64,000 bases of DNA from Frateuria terrea (GCF_900115705.1 NZ_FOXL01000007.1:160275-224274); one strand, 5' to 3'; numbered from the stretch's first letter, positions 44,437 to 53,919 are shown. Numbers and translations are program-made. Notes: a model not told the origin generated them from the sequence alone.

Positions 44437-45171
44437 TCACCCGCACTTGCTATACCCACAATTCAAACAAGTCTGACACCCATCCATCAGCACCAGCGCC
44501 TGCGTATTGCACTTGGCGCACAACGTCGCCCCCGGCGGAAACCCACTGGCATTGCTCTCAGTGTTTGAGGCAGCCTCAGCCGCCTTCTTCCCCGCCGCAG
44601 CCGCCTCATACGCGGCCCGCTTCTCGGCCACCAGCTTCTTCTGCGCCTCATCCATCTCCGGATCATGGATGAGCCCGATGTTCTTCATATGCTGCTCGAT
44701 CACCGCCCCGATCTCGGCCACGATGCTCGGCATATAGACGCCACCGGCCTTGAAGTACCCACCGCGCGGATCGAACACCGCCTTCATCTCCTCCACCAGG
44801 AAGGTCACGTCGCCGCCCTTGCGGAACACGGCGGAGATGATGCGGGTGAGCGCGACGATCCACTGGAAGTGGTCCATGTTCTTCGAGTTGATGAAGACCT
44901 CGAAGGGGCGGCGCATTTCATGCGGCGTGCCCTGGTTGAGCACGATGTCGTTGATGGTGACGTACAGCGCGTGCTCGAACAGCGGCGACTTGATCTTGAA
45001 GGTGGAGCCGATCAGCGCCTCGGGGCGCTCGACGGACTCGTGCATCTGGATGATTTCGGCCTGGCGTGGCTCGGCCTTCTTTTCAGGCTGCGCGGCGGCG
45101 ACCGGGGCGGCCTTGTCTTCGGGCTTGACGACCTGGTAGCCCTTGATCTTCTTTTCGATCTTGATCGTCAT
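44437..45171 (-). CDS. Class II ribonucleotide reductase, C-terminal (TSCPD) subunit
   Basis: Second gene of a split adenosylcobalamin-dependent ribonucleotide reductase, 244 residues. It carries the TSCPD-like domain (about 45-180, with VFINSKNMDHFQWIVALTRI and RKGGDVTFLVEEMKAVFDPR) and a zinc ribbon with the redox-active Cys at the end: CAKCNTQALVLMDGCQTCLN, then CGYSKCG. The family name NrdJb is used for such subunits in Pseudomonas. Start ATG 45171 (MTIKIEKKIKGYQVV). The C-terminal cysteines regenerate the active site of the large subunit. It is followed by a strong terminator. Confidence 0.9.
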   Translation of the reverse strand: MTIKIEKKIKGYQVVKPEDKAAPVAAAQPEKKAEPRQAEIIQMHESVERPEALIGSTFKIKSPLFEHALYVTINDIVLNQGTPHEMRRPFEVFINSKNMDHFQWIVALTRIISAVFRKGGDVTFLVEEMKAVFDPRGGYFKAGGVYMPSIVAEIGAVIEQHMKNIGLIHDPEMDEAQKKLVAEKRAAYEAAAAGKKAAEAASNTESNASGFPPGATLCAKCNTQALVLMDGCQTCLNCGYSKCG

Positions 45172-45371
45172 GGGTGTGTTCTCTTTGTGCTGGGGCGTCG
45201 CTAGGGCGACGGCCGGGTGGTGTGCGACAGGCGTATCGCGAAAGGGGAAATCCATCTGGATGCAGCGGAGCGGGAGATGGATTTCCGCTTTGGCGGTGCG
45301 GCGGCGCAGGCTCGGGGCGGGAGCAAAGTCCCTGGCGGGAGGCGGTGCGCGGCGGGCAACTTCGAAGAGAC

Positions 45372-45400
45372 TCCGGCCCGGGCAGCGCCCGGGCCGGAGC
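45372..45400 (-). terminator. Strong hairpin after the H1-like gene
   Basis: A perfect 13-bp stem (CTCCGGCCCGGGC / GCCCGGGCCGGAG, 3-nt loop) starts 10 bases downstream of the H1-like stop on the minus strand. No T-tract, so termination is probable but not proven; it may uncouple the two halves of the reductase. Confidence 0.6.
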
Positions 45401-45409
45401 CGGTGCTGC

Positions 45410-46000
45410 TTACTTGCGGCGGGCTGCCTTTTTCGGCGCCGCCTTCTTGCTGGCAGTGGACCGCTTGACCGTCGACTTGGCGACGGCCTTCTTGCTGGCG
45501 GACTTCTTCCCTGCCGCCTTCTTGGGAGCGGCCTTCTTCACGGCCGTCTTTTTGCTGCTGACCTTACGGGTGGCCTTCTTGGCCGGCGACTTCTTGGCAG
45601 CGGCCTTCTTCGGCGCGGCCTTCTTGGAAGCAGCCTTCTTCGGCGCTGCCTTCTTGGCGGCGGCCTTCTTCGGAGCCGCCTTTTTGGCAGCGGCCTTCTT
45701 CGGCGCAGCCTTCTTGGCCGCAGCCTTCTTCGGCGCTGCCTTCTTGGCGGCGGCCTTCTTCGGCGCTGCCTTCTTGGCGGCCGCCTTCTTCGGCGCTGCC
45801 TTCTTGGCGGCCGCCTTCTTCGGAGCCGCCTTCTTGGCGGCGGCCTTCTTCGGCGCAGCCTTCTTGGCGGCGGCCTTCTTCGGAGCGGCCTTCTTGGCCG
45901 GCGCCTGCGGAGCGGGCGCGCCCATCGGCGCGGCGGCCGGCGTGTCACCCGTGGACGGCATGGAACTGTTCGGTGCCTGGTTTTCGGTATCGATGGACAT
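45410..46000 (-). CDS. Histone H1-like Lys/Ala/Pro-rich protein
   Basis: DNA-binding protein of 196 residues. After a neutral N-terminus (about 1-34, [20 protein letters not shown] and [12 protein letters not shown]) come about ten tandem copies of the 10-residue unit [10 protein letters not shown], then less regular KK-rich sequence to the end KKAARRK. It resembles bacterial H1-like proteins such as AlgP and HC1 and probably compacts DNA. The repeats are encoded by a near-30-base minisatellite that can vary in length. It lies between the two halves of the B12-dependent reductase on the same strand. Confidence 0.9.
   Translation of the reverse strand: MSIDTENQAPNSSMPSTGDTPAAAPMGAPAPQAPAKKAAPKKAAAKKAAPKKAAAKKAAPKKAAAKKAAPKKAAAKKAAPKKAAAKKAAPKKAAAKKAAPKKAAAKKAAPKKAAAKKAAPKKAASKKAAPKKAAAKKSPAKKATRKVSSKKTAVKKAAPKKAAGKKSASKKAVAKSTVKRSTASKKAAPKKAARRK
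45600..45905. repeat. 30-base minisatellite inside the H1-like gene
   Basis: Roughly ten copies of a 30-base unit, in coordinate order close to GCCTTCTTCGGCGCAGCC followed by TTCTTGGCGGCG, coding [10 protein letters not shown]. Third positions vary, which shows the copies have been under coding selection. Confidence 0.8.
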
Positions 46001-46047
46001 GGTGGTCTTCCCCTCCGACTCTGGTTTTGTGTGGGACCCGCTGTTGG

Positions 46048-48198
46048 CTAGAACTTGCCGTAATAGCCTTCCTTCAAGGCATCGAACAGGTTGGCGGCGG
46101 TGTGCATTTCGCCGTCGTATTCCACCTGCTCGTTGCCTTTCAGTTCGATAACGCTACCGTCTTCCAATTCGAAGCGGTAGAGGGTGCTTTCCAGGTCGGC
46201 TTCCTTCACCAGCACGCCCTGGAAGGCGGCGGGGTTGAAGCGGAAGGTGGTGCATCCCTTCAGGCCCTGCTTGTAGGCGTAGAAGTAGATGTCCTTGAAG
46301 TCTTCGTAGGGGTAATCGGTGGGCACGTTGGCGGTCTTGGAAATGGACGAGTCGATCCATTTCTGCGAGGCGGCCTGGATGTCCACGTGCTCCTTCGGGC
46401 TGATGTCGTCGGCCGCCACGAAGTAGTCCGGCAGCTTGTTGGCCGGCTCGTCGGTGAAGACCTTGGCTTCGGCGTTGATGAGCGCGCGGTAGGCGAGCAG
46501 CTCGTAGCTGAGCACCTCGACCTTTTCCTTGGACTTCTTGCCCTCGCGGATCACGTTGCGCGAGTAGCTGTGCGCGAAGCTCGGCTCGATGCCGTTGGAG
46601 GCGTTGTTGGCCAGCGACAGCGAGATGGTGCCGGTGGGCGCGATCGAGCTGTGGTGGGTGAAGCGCGCGCCGGTCTCGGCCAGCTGCTCGACGAGGTTGG
46701 GCGCGACGGTGGCGACGCGCTGCATGTAGCGGCTGTACCTGGCGTGCAGCACACGGCCGGGAATGGTGTCGCCGACCTTGTAGCCGTCCCTGGCCATTTC
46801 CGGGCGCTTGCGCAGCATGTCGCCGGTGACGGTGTAGTCGCGCGCCAGCACCGGGGCCGGGCCTTTTTCCTTGGCCAGATCGAGCGCCACTTCCCAGCCG
46901 GCCACGGCCATCTCGCGCGAGACGTCCTCGGTGAAGCCGACCGCGGCTTCGGAGCCGTAGCGCATCTTGAGCATGGTCAGGGTGGAACCCAGGCCCAGGA
47001 AGCCCATGCCGTGGCGGCGCTTGCCCATGATCTCGTCGCGCTGCTGCTGCAGCGGCAGGCCGTTGATCTCGACCACGTTGTCGAGCATGCGGGTGAACAC
47101 CTTGACCACGTCGCGGTATTCGTCCCAGTCGAAGCGGGCCTTGGGGCCGAACGGGTCGCGCACGAAGGTGGTCAGGTTGATCGAGCCGAGCAGGCAGGAG
47201 CCGTACGGCGGCAGCGGCTGCTCGCCGCAGGGGTTGGTGGCGCGGATGTGCTCGCACCACCAGTTGTTGTTCATCTCGTTGACCTTGTCGATCAGGATGA
47301 ACCCGGGCTCGGCGTAGTCGTACGTCGAGACCATGATCATGTCCCACAGGTGCCGCGCGCGGATGTGGCCGTAGATCTTGCAGGCGACCAGGCCGTCCTC
47401 GCGGTCGACGTAGTTCTCGTGGGTGGGCCACTCGCGCCAGACCACCTTGGCCGGGTCGGTGAGGTCGAGCTCGTCCTGCTCCTTGACGTGCACCGGGAAC
47501 ACCAGCGGCCAGTCCTGGTCGTGCTCGACCGCCTGCATGAAGCCGTCGGTGATCAGCAGGGAGAGGTTGAACTGGCGCAGCCGGCCGTCCTCGCGCTTGG
47601 CGCGGATGAATTCCTTGGCGTCCGGGTGCGAGATATCGAAGGTGCCCATCTGCGCGCCGCGGCGGCCGCCGGCCGACGACACGGTGAAGCACATCTTGTC
47701 GTAGATATCCATGAACGACAGCGGGCCGGAGGTGTAGGCGCCGGCGCCGGAGACGTACGCGCCGCGCGGGCGCAGCGTGCTGAATTCATAGCCGATGCCG
47801 CAGCCGGCCTTCAGCGTCAGGCCCGCCTCGTGGACCTTCTCCAGGATGTCGTCCATCGAGTCGCGGATGGTGCCCGACACGGTGCAGTTGATCGTGGAGG
47901 TCGCCGGCTTGTGCTCCAGCGCGCCGGCGTTGGAGGTGATGCGGCCGGCCGGGATCGCGCCGCGGCGCAGCGCCCACAGGAAGCGCTCGTACCAGTGCGC
48001 GCGCAGCTCGGGAGTGGCCTCCACCTCGGCGAGGGCGCGCGCGACGCGCTGCCAGGTCTCGTCGATGGTGCCGTCGACCGGCTCGCCCGACTTGGTGCGC
48101 AGGCGGTATTTCTTGTCCCAGATGTCGTAGGAAGCCGGTTGCAGCGGGATGGCTGCGGCATCACGGTTGGCGGCAAGTGGTGCGCGCATCGTGCTCAT
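46048..48198 (-). CDS. nrdJ: Class II (B12-dependent) ribonucleotide reductase, large subunit
   Basis: Adenosylcobalamin-dependent ribonucleoside reductase of 716 residues, lacking the C-terminal TSCPD part found in single-chain NrdJ; that part is the gene at 44437. Active-site features: STINCTVSG (first redox Cys), [20 protein letters not shown] (radical-site Cys and catalytic Asn/Glu), [17 protein letters not shown] (phosphate loop). It makes deoxyribonucleotides without oxygen dependence. ATG 48198 ([10 protein letters not shown]) has GGAGG upstream; 48189 is possible. Two candidate NrdR boxes lie about 155-205 bases upstream. NrdJa of Pseudomonas is the known split form. Confidence 0.93.
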   Translation of the reverse strand: MSTMRAPLAANRDAAAIPLQPASYDIWDKKYRLRTKSGEPVDGTIDETWQRVARALAEVEATPELRAHWYERFLWALRRGAIPAGRITSNAGALEHKPATSTINCTVSGTIRDSMDDILEKVHEAGLTLKAGCGIGYEFSTLRPRGAYVSGAGAYTSGPLSFMDIYDKMCFTVSSAGGRRGAQMGTFDISHPDAKEFIRAKREDGRLRQFNLSLLITDGFMQAVEHDQDWPLVFPVHVKEQDELDLTDPAKVVWREWPTHENYVDREDGLVACKIYGHIRARHLWDMIMVSTYDYAEPGFILIDKVNEMNNNWWCEHIRATNPCGEQPLPPYGSCLLGSINLTTFVRDPFGPKARFDWDEYRDVVKVFTRMLDNVVEINGLPLQQQRDEIMGKRRHGMGFLGLGSTLTMLKMRYGSEAAVGFTEDVSREMAVAGWEVALDLAKEKGPAPVLARDYTVTGDMLRKRPEMARDGYKVGDTIPGRVLHARYSRYMQRVATVAPNLVEQLAETGARFTHHSSIAPTGTISLSLANNASNGIEPSFAHSYSRNVIREGKKSKEKVEVLSYELLAYRALINAEAKVFTDEPANKLPDYFVAADDISPKEHVDIQAASQKWIDSSISKTANVPTDYPYEDFKDIYFYAYKQGLKGCTTFRFNPAAFQGVLVKEADLESTLYRFELEDGSVIELKGNEQVEYDGEMHTAANLFDALKEGYYGKF

Positions 48199-48353
48199 CG
48201 GATTGTTTGACCTCCGGCCTTGCGACCCGTCTTTTAAGAGTTGTTCCGTCCACGCCATGCAACGGCCGTGGCGTCCCTTGCGGACGGCACGGCGGCATGC
48301 GCTTTGCTGATCTTCCCGGCCTTACGGCGCCCTCCCCCGAGGTTGTCGCATCG

Positions 48354-48401
48354 ACACAGTACTTGGGAGAGCGACCGAGCGACTCACACAAGATGTTGTG
48401 G
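48354..48401 (-). promoter_or_regulatory. Two candidate NrdR boxes upstream of nrdJ
   Basis: Box 2 (48386-48401) ACACAAGATGTTGTGG matches the NrdR consensus ACACWATATATWGTGT in 13 of 16 positions. Box 1 (48354-48369) ACACAGTACTTGGGAG is weaker. Their starts are 32 bases apart, about three helical turns, as in known NrdR-regulated promoters. They lie in the 390-base gap upstream of nrdJ and divergent protease gene. nrdR itself is not in the window. Confidence 0.6.
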
Positions 48402-48589
48402 TGCGACCGGGCATGAACGGTATCGCTGGCCTGCGTAGGCGTCAACTGAAAAATTGATCGTCCTGTGCCTACGCGGCCTGGCGCGGTCGTGCGCGCGGTC
48501 GTCGTCACCGGGGAACCCGGCTGGCCGGTTTACAGTCGCAGACCCGGTGCGCTTTTTTTGACGAGTTTGCTCAACCCAAGGAGATCCGC

Positions 48590-49966
48590 ATGACCGCCCG
48601 CTGCTTTTCCCTCGCCCGTGCGTTCGCTCTGTGTGGCGTGTTGCTGCTGGGCTGGCCCTTCGCCAGCCAAGCCGCGCTGCCGGCGAGCGTGGCCGGCGAG
48701 CCGCTGCCGTCGCTGGCGCCGATGCTGCAGAAGGTGACGCCGGCGGTGGTGAACATCTCGACCAAGACGCGCGTGGCGGTGCGCGATCCGTATTTCGACG
48801 ACCCGATCTTCCGCCAGTTCTTCGGCCTGCCCTCCTCGCCGCGCGAGCGCGTGGAGCAGAGCCTGGGCTCGGGCGTGATCGTGGATGCGGCCAAGGGCTA
48901 CATCCTGACCAACAACCATGTGGTGGGCGGGGCGGACGACATCACGGTGACGCTGCAGGACGGGCGCACGTTCAAGGGCAAGCTGATCGGTACCGATCCG
49001 GACACCGACGTGGCGGTGGTGCAGATCCCGGCGCAGCATCTCAAGGCCTTGCCGGTGAGCGACTCGTCCAAGCTGCGCGTGGGCGACTTCGTGGTGGCGG
49101 TGGGCGATCCGTTCGGGCTGGGCCAGACGGTGACCTCGGGCATCGTCTCGGCGCTGGGGCGCTCGGGGCTGGGCGGCTCGGGCTACCAGAACTTCATCCA
49201 GACCGATGCGTCGATCAACCCGGGCAATTCCGGCGGCGCGCTGGTCAACCTGCGCGGCGAGCTGGTCGGCATCAACACGATGATTCTCTCGCCCTCGGGC
49301 GGCAACGTGGGCATCGGCTTCGCCATCCCCAGCGACCTCACCGCGCAGGTGATGGGCCAGCTGATCGCGCACGGCAAGGTGGTACGCGGCAGCCTGGGCG
49401 TGCAGACGCAGGACATCACGCCGCGCATCGCCAAGCTGCTGGGCCTGTCGGCCAGCCAGGGCGTGGTGGTGACCCGCGTCGCGCCGGGCTCGGCGGCTGC
49501 CAACGCGGGCCTGGCGCCGGGCGACGTGCTGCAGTCGATCGACGGCAAGCCGTTGCACGACAGCGACGAGCTGCGCAACGCCGAGGGCCTGCTGCCGCTG
49601 GGCAGCCAGGTGAAGCTGACCGTCTCGCGCAATGGCGCCGCGCGCCAGGTGAGCGCCACGCTGACGCCGGAGAAGCTGGCCACGCTCGACGGCGCCACGC
49701 TGGATGCGCGCCTGGCCGGCATGCGTTTCAGCGAGCTGTCGATGGCCCAGCGCGGCCAGGGTGTCGCCGGCGTGGCGGTCGCGGCGGTACAGCGCGACAG
49801 CCGGGCCGACCGCGCAGGCCTGGCGCAAGGCGACATCGTGATCGGCGTGAACAACCGCCGCGTCGCCAGCCTGCGCGACCTGCGCGGGCTGGTGGCGATG
49901 CAGCCGCAACAGCTGGTGCTGGTGGTACAGAACGACGAGGGCGTGCAGTACGTGCCGATGGATTGA
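48590..49966 (+). CDS. degQ: DegQ/Do-type periplasmic serine endoprotease
   Basis: HtrA-family protease of 458 residues with a signal peptide (about 1-27, ending SQAAL). The catalytic triad is His110 (LTNNHVVGG), Asp140 (DTDVAVVQ) and Ser214 (NPGNSGGAL). Two PDZ domains follow, one near 260-350 (KLLGLSASQGVVVTRVAPGS) and a second near 385-455 (VAVAAVQRDSRADRAGLAQG). The family degrades or refolds misfolded proteins in the periplasm. The gene starts behind AAGGAG. DegQ rather than DegP because of the short linker, a tentative choice. Confidence 0.9.
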   Translation: MTARCFSLARAFALCGVLLLGWPFASQAALPASVAGEPLPSLAPMLQKVTPAVVNISTKTRVAVRDPYFDDPIFRQFFGLPSSPRERVEQSLGSGVIVDAAKGYILTNNHVVGGADDITVTLQDGRTFKGKLIGTDPDTDVAVVQIPAQHLKALPVSDSSKLRVGDFVVAVGDPFGLGQTVTSGIVSALGRSGLGGSGYQNFIQTDASINPGNSGGALVNLRGELVGINTMILSPSGGNVGIGFAIPSDLTAQVMGQLIAHGKVVRGSLGVQTQDITPRIAKLLGLSASQGVVVTRVAPGSAAANAGLAPGDVLQSIDGKPLHDSDELRNAEGLLPLGSQVKLTVSRNGAARQVSATLTPEKLATLDGATLDARLAGMRFSELSMAQRGQGVAGVAVAAVQRDSRADRAGLAQGDIVIGVNNRRVASLRDLRGLVAMQPQQLVLVVQNDEGVQYVPMD

Positions 49967-50009
49967 GGGCAACGCCGTGGATGGATGTCGACACTCAACT
50001 GATGTTGCG

Positions 50010-50151
50010 CCCTCTCCGCTGCGGGGAGAGGGTTGGGTGAGGGGGGCGTTCTTGCGTAGGAGGCCTGTTCGTGCGCCCGACCGGGGCTTTTTGACTTGGA
50101 TCTGTAGCGATATTCCCGCGAGCCCCGCCCCTCACCCCAGCCCTCTCCCCG
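50010..50151. repeat. GGGGAGAGGG-type inverted repeat
   Basis: GCGGGGAGAGGGTTGGGTGAGGGG (50021-50044) is answered by CCCCTCACCCCAGCCCTCTCCCC (50127-50149), one mismatch and one indel. The left arm holds its own small palindrome (CCCTCTCC, GGAGAGGG). A TCCCGCGAGCCCC element in the loop recurs near 52384. It follows the DegQ stop and may terminate it. Confidence 0.6.
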
Positions 50152-50329
50152 GACGGCAGAAGGAGCACAAGCACGTGTCGCCCTACTCCGCCTTTCCTTA
50201 ACGCCAACCTGTGACCCTGCTTGATGTTTGGCGATGGGACCGATGAAATACCGGACTCCCATCACTGCGCGCATGCCGTCTGCACGGCACGCTCACGCCA
50301 CTCCTCGTAGCCGTAGGTCGTCCGAAGTC

Positions 50330-51658
50330 ATGCCCGTCCGTTCCGTCCGCCTGTTCGTCGTCGCGCTGCTCGGCGCCTGCCTCACGTCCGTCGCCTTCGC
50401 GGCCGGTCCCACCCTGGTATTGCGCGGCGACGTGGCCACCACGCGCGGCATGATGGAGGAGGTGGCCAAGGCCTGGGCCCGCAGCGGCCACGGCAAGATC
50501 GACCTGCAGCCGTTCAACACCGCCTCGGGCCTGGACGCGCTGCGCAGCGGCAGTGCCGACATCGCCGGCAGCGCCCGCCCGGGCAACGGCAGCGCGGCCG
50601 AGGCCGGCCTCAACTTCACCCCGGTGGCGTGGGATGCGCTGGTGATGGTCACCCACCCGTCCAACCCGGTCAGCAGCCTGACCCTCAAGCAGCTGCACGA
50701 CATCTACTACGGCAAGATCACCAACTGGAACCAGGTCGGCGGCCGCGACGAGCCGATCGACGTGTACGCGGTGGCCAGCCCCGGCGACGGCGTCGAGTTC
50801 AGCCTGCGCAAGCTGTTGTTCGGCCGCGGCAACCAGCCGGTCGCCGCGCCGCGCCTGTACGTCAACACCGCCAAGCTGGAAGAGGCGGTGACGCTGGATC
50901 CGAAGGCGCTGGGCGCGACTACGCTCTCGCGCGTGGCCGGCAACGGCAAGGTCAAGATGATCCGCATCGACGGCGTCGCGCCCAGCGCCGGCACCGTCGC
51001 CAGCGGCAGCTACAAGCTGTATGCGCCGCTCTACCTGGTGACCAACCCGTCCAGCCCGCATGCCGCCGAGGCGCAGGCGTTCGTCGACTTCGCCACCTCG
51101 GACAAGGTGACCGCGGCGCTGCGCTCGCACAGCGCGGTGCCCTACGCCGCCGGCGCCGCACTGGCCTCGATGGATACCTCCCGCCGCGCGCAGATCCTGG
51201 CCGCGGTGGGCGCGCATGCCGTGCCGCAGCCGACGCCGAGTGCGCCGCCGTTGGCCGCGCCGGGCGCCACCTATGCTTCGCGCGCCGCCATCGCGCCGAC
51301 CTCCGAGCGCACGGCCGAGGCGCGTCGCGCGCTGGAAGAGCGCCGCGCCAAGGCGGCCGAAGTGGCCGCGGCCAAGGCGAGCCTGAAGGGCGTCAAGGGC
51401 GAGGCGACCACGGTCGATGCCGCCGGCGCGCGCGCCCCGGCCTTCGCCAAGGTCACCGCCAGCGCCACGGTCAAGTCCACCGCCGCCAAGGCCAAGTCCG
51501 CCGCCGCGCACGCGCGCACCTACAAGGTCGCCAAGGGCGACACGCTGTTCTCGATCGCCCGCGCGCATGCGGTGGACGTGGCCGACCTGCGCAGCTGGAA
51601 CCACCTGAAGGGCAACGCGGTGAAGACCGGCCAGGTGCTGCGCGTCGCCGAACGCTGA
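50330..51658 (+). CDS. PstS-like substrate-binding protein fused to LysM domain
   Basis: Exported protein of 442 residues. A signal peptide (about 1-24) is followed by a phosphate-binding-protein-like domain (about 25-270: LVLRGDVATTRGMMEEVAKA, then FNTASGLDALRSGSADIAGS, VSSLTLKQLHDIYYGKITNW), a variable Ala-rich linker (about 280-395) and a C-terminal LysM domain (about 397-440: YKVAKGDTLFSIARAHAVDV). LysM would tether it to peptidoglycan. A binding protein without pst ABC genes nearby suggests a sensing or attachment role. Start ATG 50330. The HAD gene follows after 12 bases. Confidence 0.88.
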   Translation: MPVRSVRLFVVALLGACLTSVAFAAGPTLVLRGDVATTRGMMEEVAKAWARSGHGKIDLQPFNTASGLDALRSGSADIAGSARPGNGSAAEAGLNFTPVAWDALVMVTHPSNPVSSLTLKQLHDIYYGKITNWNQVGGRDEPIDVYAVASPGDGVEFSLRKLLFGRGNQPVAAPRLYVNTAKLEEAVTLDPKALGATTLSRVAGNGKVKMIRIDGVAPSAGTVASGSYKLYAPLYLVTNPSSPHAAEAQAFVDFATSDKVTAALRSHSAVPYAAGAALASMDTSRRAQILAAVGAHAVPQPTPSAPPLAAPGATYASRAAIAPTSERTAEARRALEERRAKAAEVAAAKASLKGVKGEATTVDAAGARAPAFAKVTASATVKSTAAKAKSAAAHARTYKVAKGDTLFSIARAHAVDVADLRSWNHLKGNAVKTGQVLRVAER

Positions 51659-51670
51659 GCGCAGGCGCGC

Positions 51671-52372
51671 GTGCGCATCCTCGCGCTCACGCTGGACCTG
51701 GACGACACGCTGTGGCCGGTGCTGCCCGCGCTGGAGTGCGCCGACCGTGAGGTCGACGACTGGCTGCGCAGGCACCATCCGGAGGTCGCCACGCGCTGGC
51801 CGATCCCGGCGATGCGGCAGCTGCGCGCGCAGATCGCCGCCGAGCGGCTGGACCTGGCGCACGACTTCACCACCCAGCGCCAACTGACCATGCAGCGCGC
51901 GTTCGACGCCTGCGGGCTGGGCGAGGCGCCGGTCGAGGCGCTGTGGGAGGTCTACTTCGCCGCGCGCAACCGAGTGGAGCTGTACGCCGACGCGCTCCCG
52001 GCGCTTGAGCGGATCACCGCGCGCTGGCCGGTGGCGAGCCTGACCAACGGCAATGCGGACCTGGAGCGGATCGGCATTCATACGCACTTCCACTGCCACG
52101 TCTGCGCGCGGGATACCGGCGTGGGCAAGCCGGACGCGCGGATCTTCCGCGAGGCGGTGCAGCGGCTCGGGGTGGCGCCGGAGCACATCCTGCACGTGGG
52201 CGACGACCCGGGGCTGGATGTATGCGGCGCGCGCGATGCGGGGCTGCGTACGGCGTGGATCAACCGCGACGGCCTGCCATGGCCCCGCGAACTGGGAACG
52301 CCGCCGGATCTCGACCTGCCCGACATGGAGGCGTTGGCCGATTGGCTCGAGCAGAGCCAGGGGGGCTTGTAG
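51671..52372 (+). CDS. HAD-superfamily phosphatase (YigB-like)
   Basis: Hydrolase of 233 residues from GTG 51671. The nucleophile motif is LDLDDTLW (about 8-15), motif II is SLTNGN (about 120-125), the Lys is in GVGKPD (about 150-155) and motif III is HVGDDPGLDV (about 176-185). The cap is of the C1 type. It is like YigB (a riboflavin-pathway/FMN phosphatase) in length and motifs, which is a suggestion only. It runs 12 bases behind the PstS-LysM gene and is probably in its operon. Confidence 0.88.
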   Translation: MRILALTLDLDDTLWPVLPALECADREVDDWLRRHHPEVATRWPIPAMRQLRAQIAAERLDLAHDFTTQRQLTMQRAFDACGLGEAPVEALWEVYFAARNRVELYADALPALERITARWPVASLTNGNADLERIGIHTHFHCHVCARDTGVGKPDARIFREAVQRLGVAPEHILHVGDDPGLDVCGARDAGLRTAWINRDGLPWPRELGTPPDLDLPDMEALADWLEQSQGGL

Positions 52373-52524
52373 TTTCGACCGGCGTTCCCGCGAGCCCCGG
52401 AGGGAGAGGGCTCCAGGCGGCGCGAGCGTGAGATTTGTTGTTCCAGGCAGTGAGTACGGGTTTGGCATACCCGGCCGTTCGGCGCATCATGTTCGACTCG
52501 CCGCAAGCCACGAGGCACGAAGCC

Positions 52525-53919
52525 ATGCCGGAGAGCGCCACCTCCGCCCTGATCGAACGCAAGGCCGGCAAGGCCCAGGGCACCGCCATCGAGACCGTCG
52601 ACAGCGCGCGCTGCAAGCAGGCCCTGCGCCGGCTGGATGCCACCCAGCGACGCTGGGTCGAGCAGACCGGCTTCGAGCCCAGACCCGGACGCTTCGTGTT
52701 GGTGCCCGACGGCAACGGCAAGCTCGCGCGCGTGCTGGTGGCGATCGATCCGGCCGATCCGCTGGGCTCCCTGGCCGGCTTGCCACATGCGCTGCCGGCG
52801 GGCACGTACCACCTGGCTGACGAGGGCGCGCTGGGCGATACCCGCCTGGCCGCACTGGGCTGGGCGCTGGGCGCCTACCGTTTCGAGCGCTATCGCAAGA
52901 GCGGCCGGGCGGCGGCGACGCTGGCCGTCGACGCCGAGGATCTGGCTGCGCTGGCGCCGCTGGTGGAGGCCACCGCACGGGTGCGCGACCTGGTCAATAC
53001 GCCCACCGAGGACATGGGGCCGGAGCAACTGGCCGGGGCGGTCAAGCAACTGGCCAAGGCGCACAAGGCCAAGGTGCGCGAGTGGGTCGGTGAGGAACTG
53101 CTTGCGGCCAACTTTCCGACCATCCACGCGGTCGGCCGCGCCAGCCATCGCGCGCCGCGGCTGGTCGAGCTGAGCTGGGGCAAGGCGAGCGACCCGAAGC
53201 TGGTGATCGTGGGCAAGGGCGTGTGCTTCGACACCGGCGGCCTGGACCTCAAGCCCGCCGATGGCATGCGCAACATGAAGAAGGACATGGGCGGCGCGGC
53301 GCACGCAATCGCCCTGGCCGGGCTGGTGATGCAGGCCGGGCTGCCGGTGCGCCTGACCCTGCTGATCCCCGCGGTGGAGAACGCGGTGGCCGGCAACGCG
53401 ATGCGCCCCGGCGAGATCATCACCACCCGCGCCGGCCACACGGTGGAAGTGGACAACACCGACGCCGAGGGCCGGCTGATCCTGTGCGACGCGCTCGCCT
53501 ACGGCGCCGAGCAGCAGCCGGACCTGATGCTGGACTTCGCCACCCTCACCGGCGCCGCGCGCGTGGCGCTGGGACCCGACCTGCCGGTGCTGTTCGCCAA
53601 CCACGACGGCGCCGCCGAGCAGTTGCTCGATGCCGGCCGCGCGGTGGCCGATCCGCTGTGGCGGCTGCCGCTGTGGCGGCCCTACCGCAAGATGCTGGAT
53701 TCGTCGGTGGCGGACTTCGCCAACGCGGGGCCGTCGCGGCACGCCGGCGCGATCACCGCAGCGCTCTACCTGGAGCGGTTCGTGCCCGATGGCCTTTCGT
53801 GGCTGCACCTGGATACCTATGCCTGGAACGATGCCGACCGGCCGGGACGGCCGCGTGGTGGCGAGGCGATGGGCGTGCGTGCAACGTTCGCGTTCCTGCA
53901 GAACCGCTACGCGCACTGA
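52525..53919 (+). CDS. Leucyl aminopeptidase (M17 family)
   Basis: Metallo-aminopeptidase of 464 residues. Metal and catalytic residues sit in VGKGVCFDTGGLDLKPADGM (Lys and Asp), MKKDMGGAAHAI and NTDAEGRLILCDAL, all matching M17. It cleaves N-terminal residues in the cytosol, usually with Mn or Zn as hexamers. The N-terminal domain (to about 165) is shorter than E. coli PepA, as in the PepB-like group. ATG 52525 (MPESATSALIER) has GAGG upstream; 52489 is possible. Confidence 0.92.
   Translation: MPESATSALIERKAGKAQGTAIETVDSARCKQALRRLDATQRRWVEQTGFEPRPGRFVLVPDGNGKLARVLVAIDPADPLGSLAGLPHALPAGTYHLADEGALGDTRLAALGWALGAYRFERYRKSGRAAATLAVDAEDLAALAPLVEATARVRDLVNTPTEDMGPEQLAGAVKQLAKAHKAKVREWVGEELLAANFPTIHAVGRASHRAPRLVELSWGKASDPKLVIVGKGVCFDTGGLDLKPADGMRNMKKDMGGAAHAIALAGLVMQAGLPVRLTLLIPAVENAVAGNAMRPGEIITTRAGHTVEVDNTDAEGRLILCDALAYGAEQQPDLMLDFATLTGAARVALGPDLPVLFANHDGAAEQLLDAGRAVADPLWRLPLWRPYRKMLDSSVADFANAGPSRHAGAITAALYLERFVPDGLSWLHLDTYAWNDADRPGRPRGGEAMGVRATFAFLQNRYAH

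Noticed and set aside
45600..45905. Regular 30-base repeats that could suggest a CRISPR array
   Set aside because: The repeats are contiguous with no unique spacers and stay in one reading frame.
45143..46051. Long frame reading [12 protein letters not shown] repeats on the plus strand
   Set aside because: It is the antisense of the [10 protein letters not shown] repeats of the H1-like gene; the composition is an artefact of the minisatellite.
45973..48210. 745-codon plus-strand open frame
   Set aside because: Antisense of nrdJ. High-GC genes often leave long open frames on the opposite strand, and its sequence matches no family.
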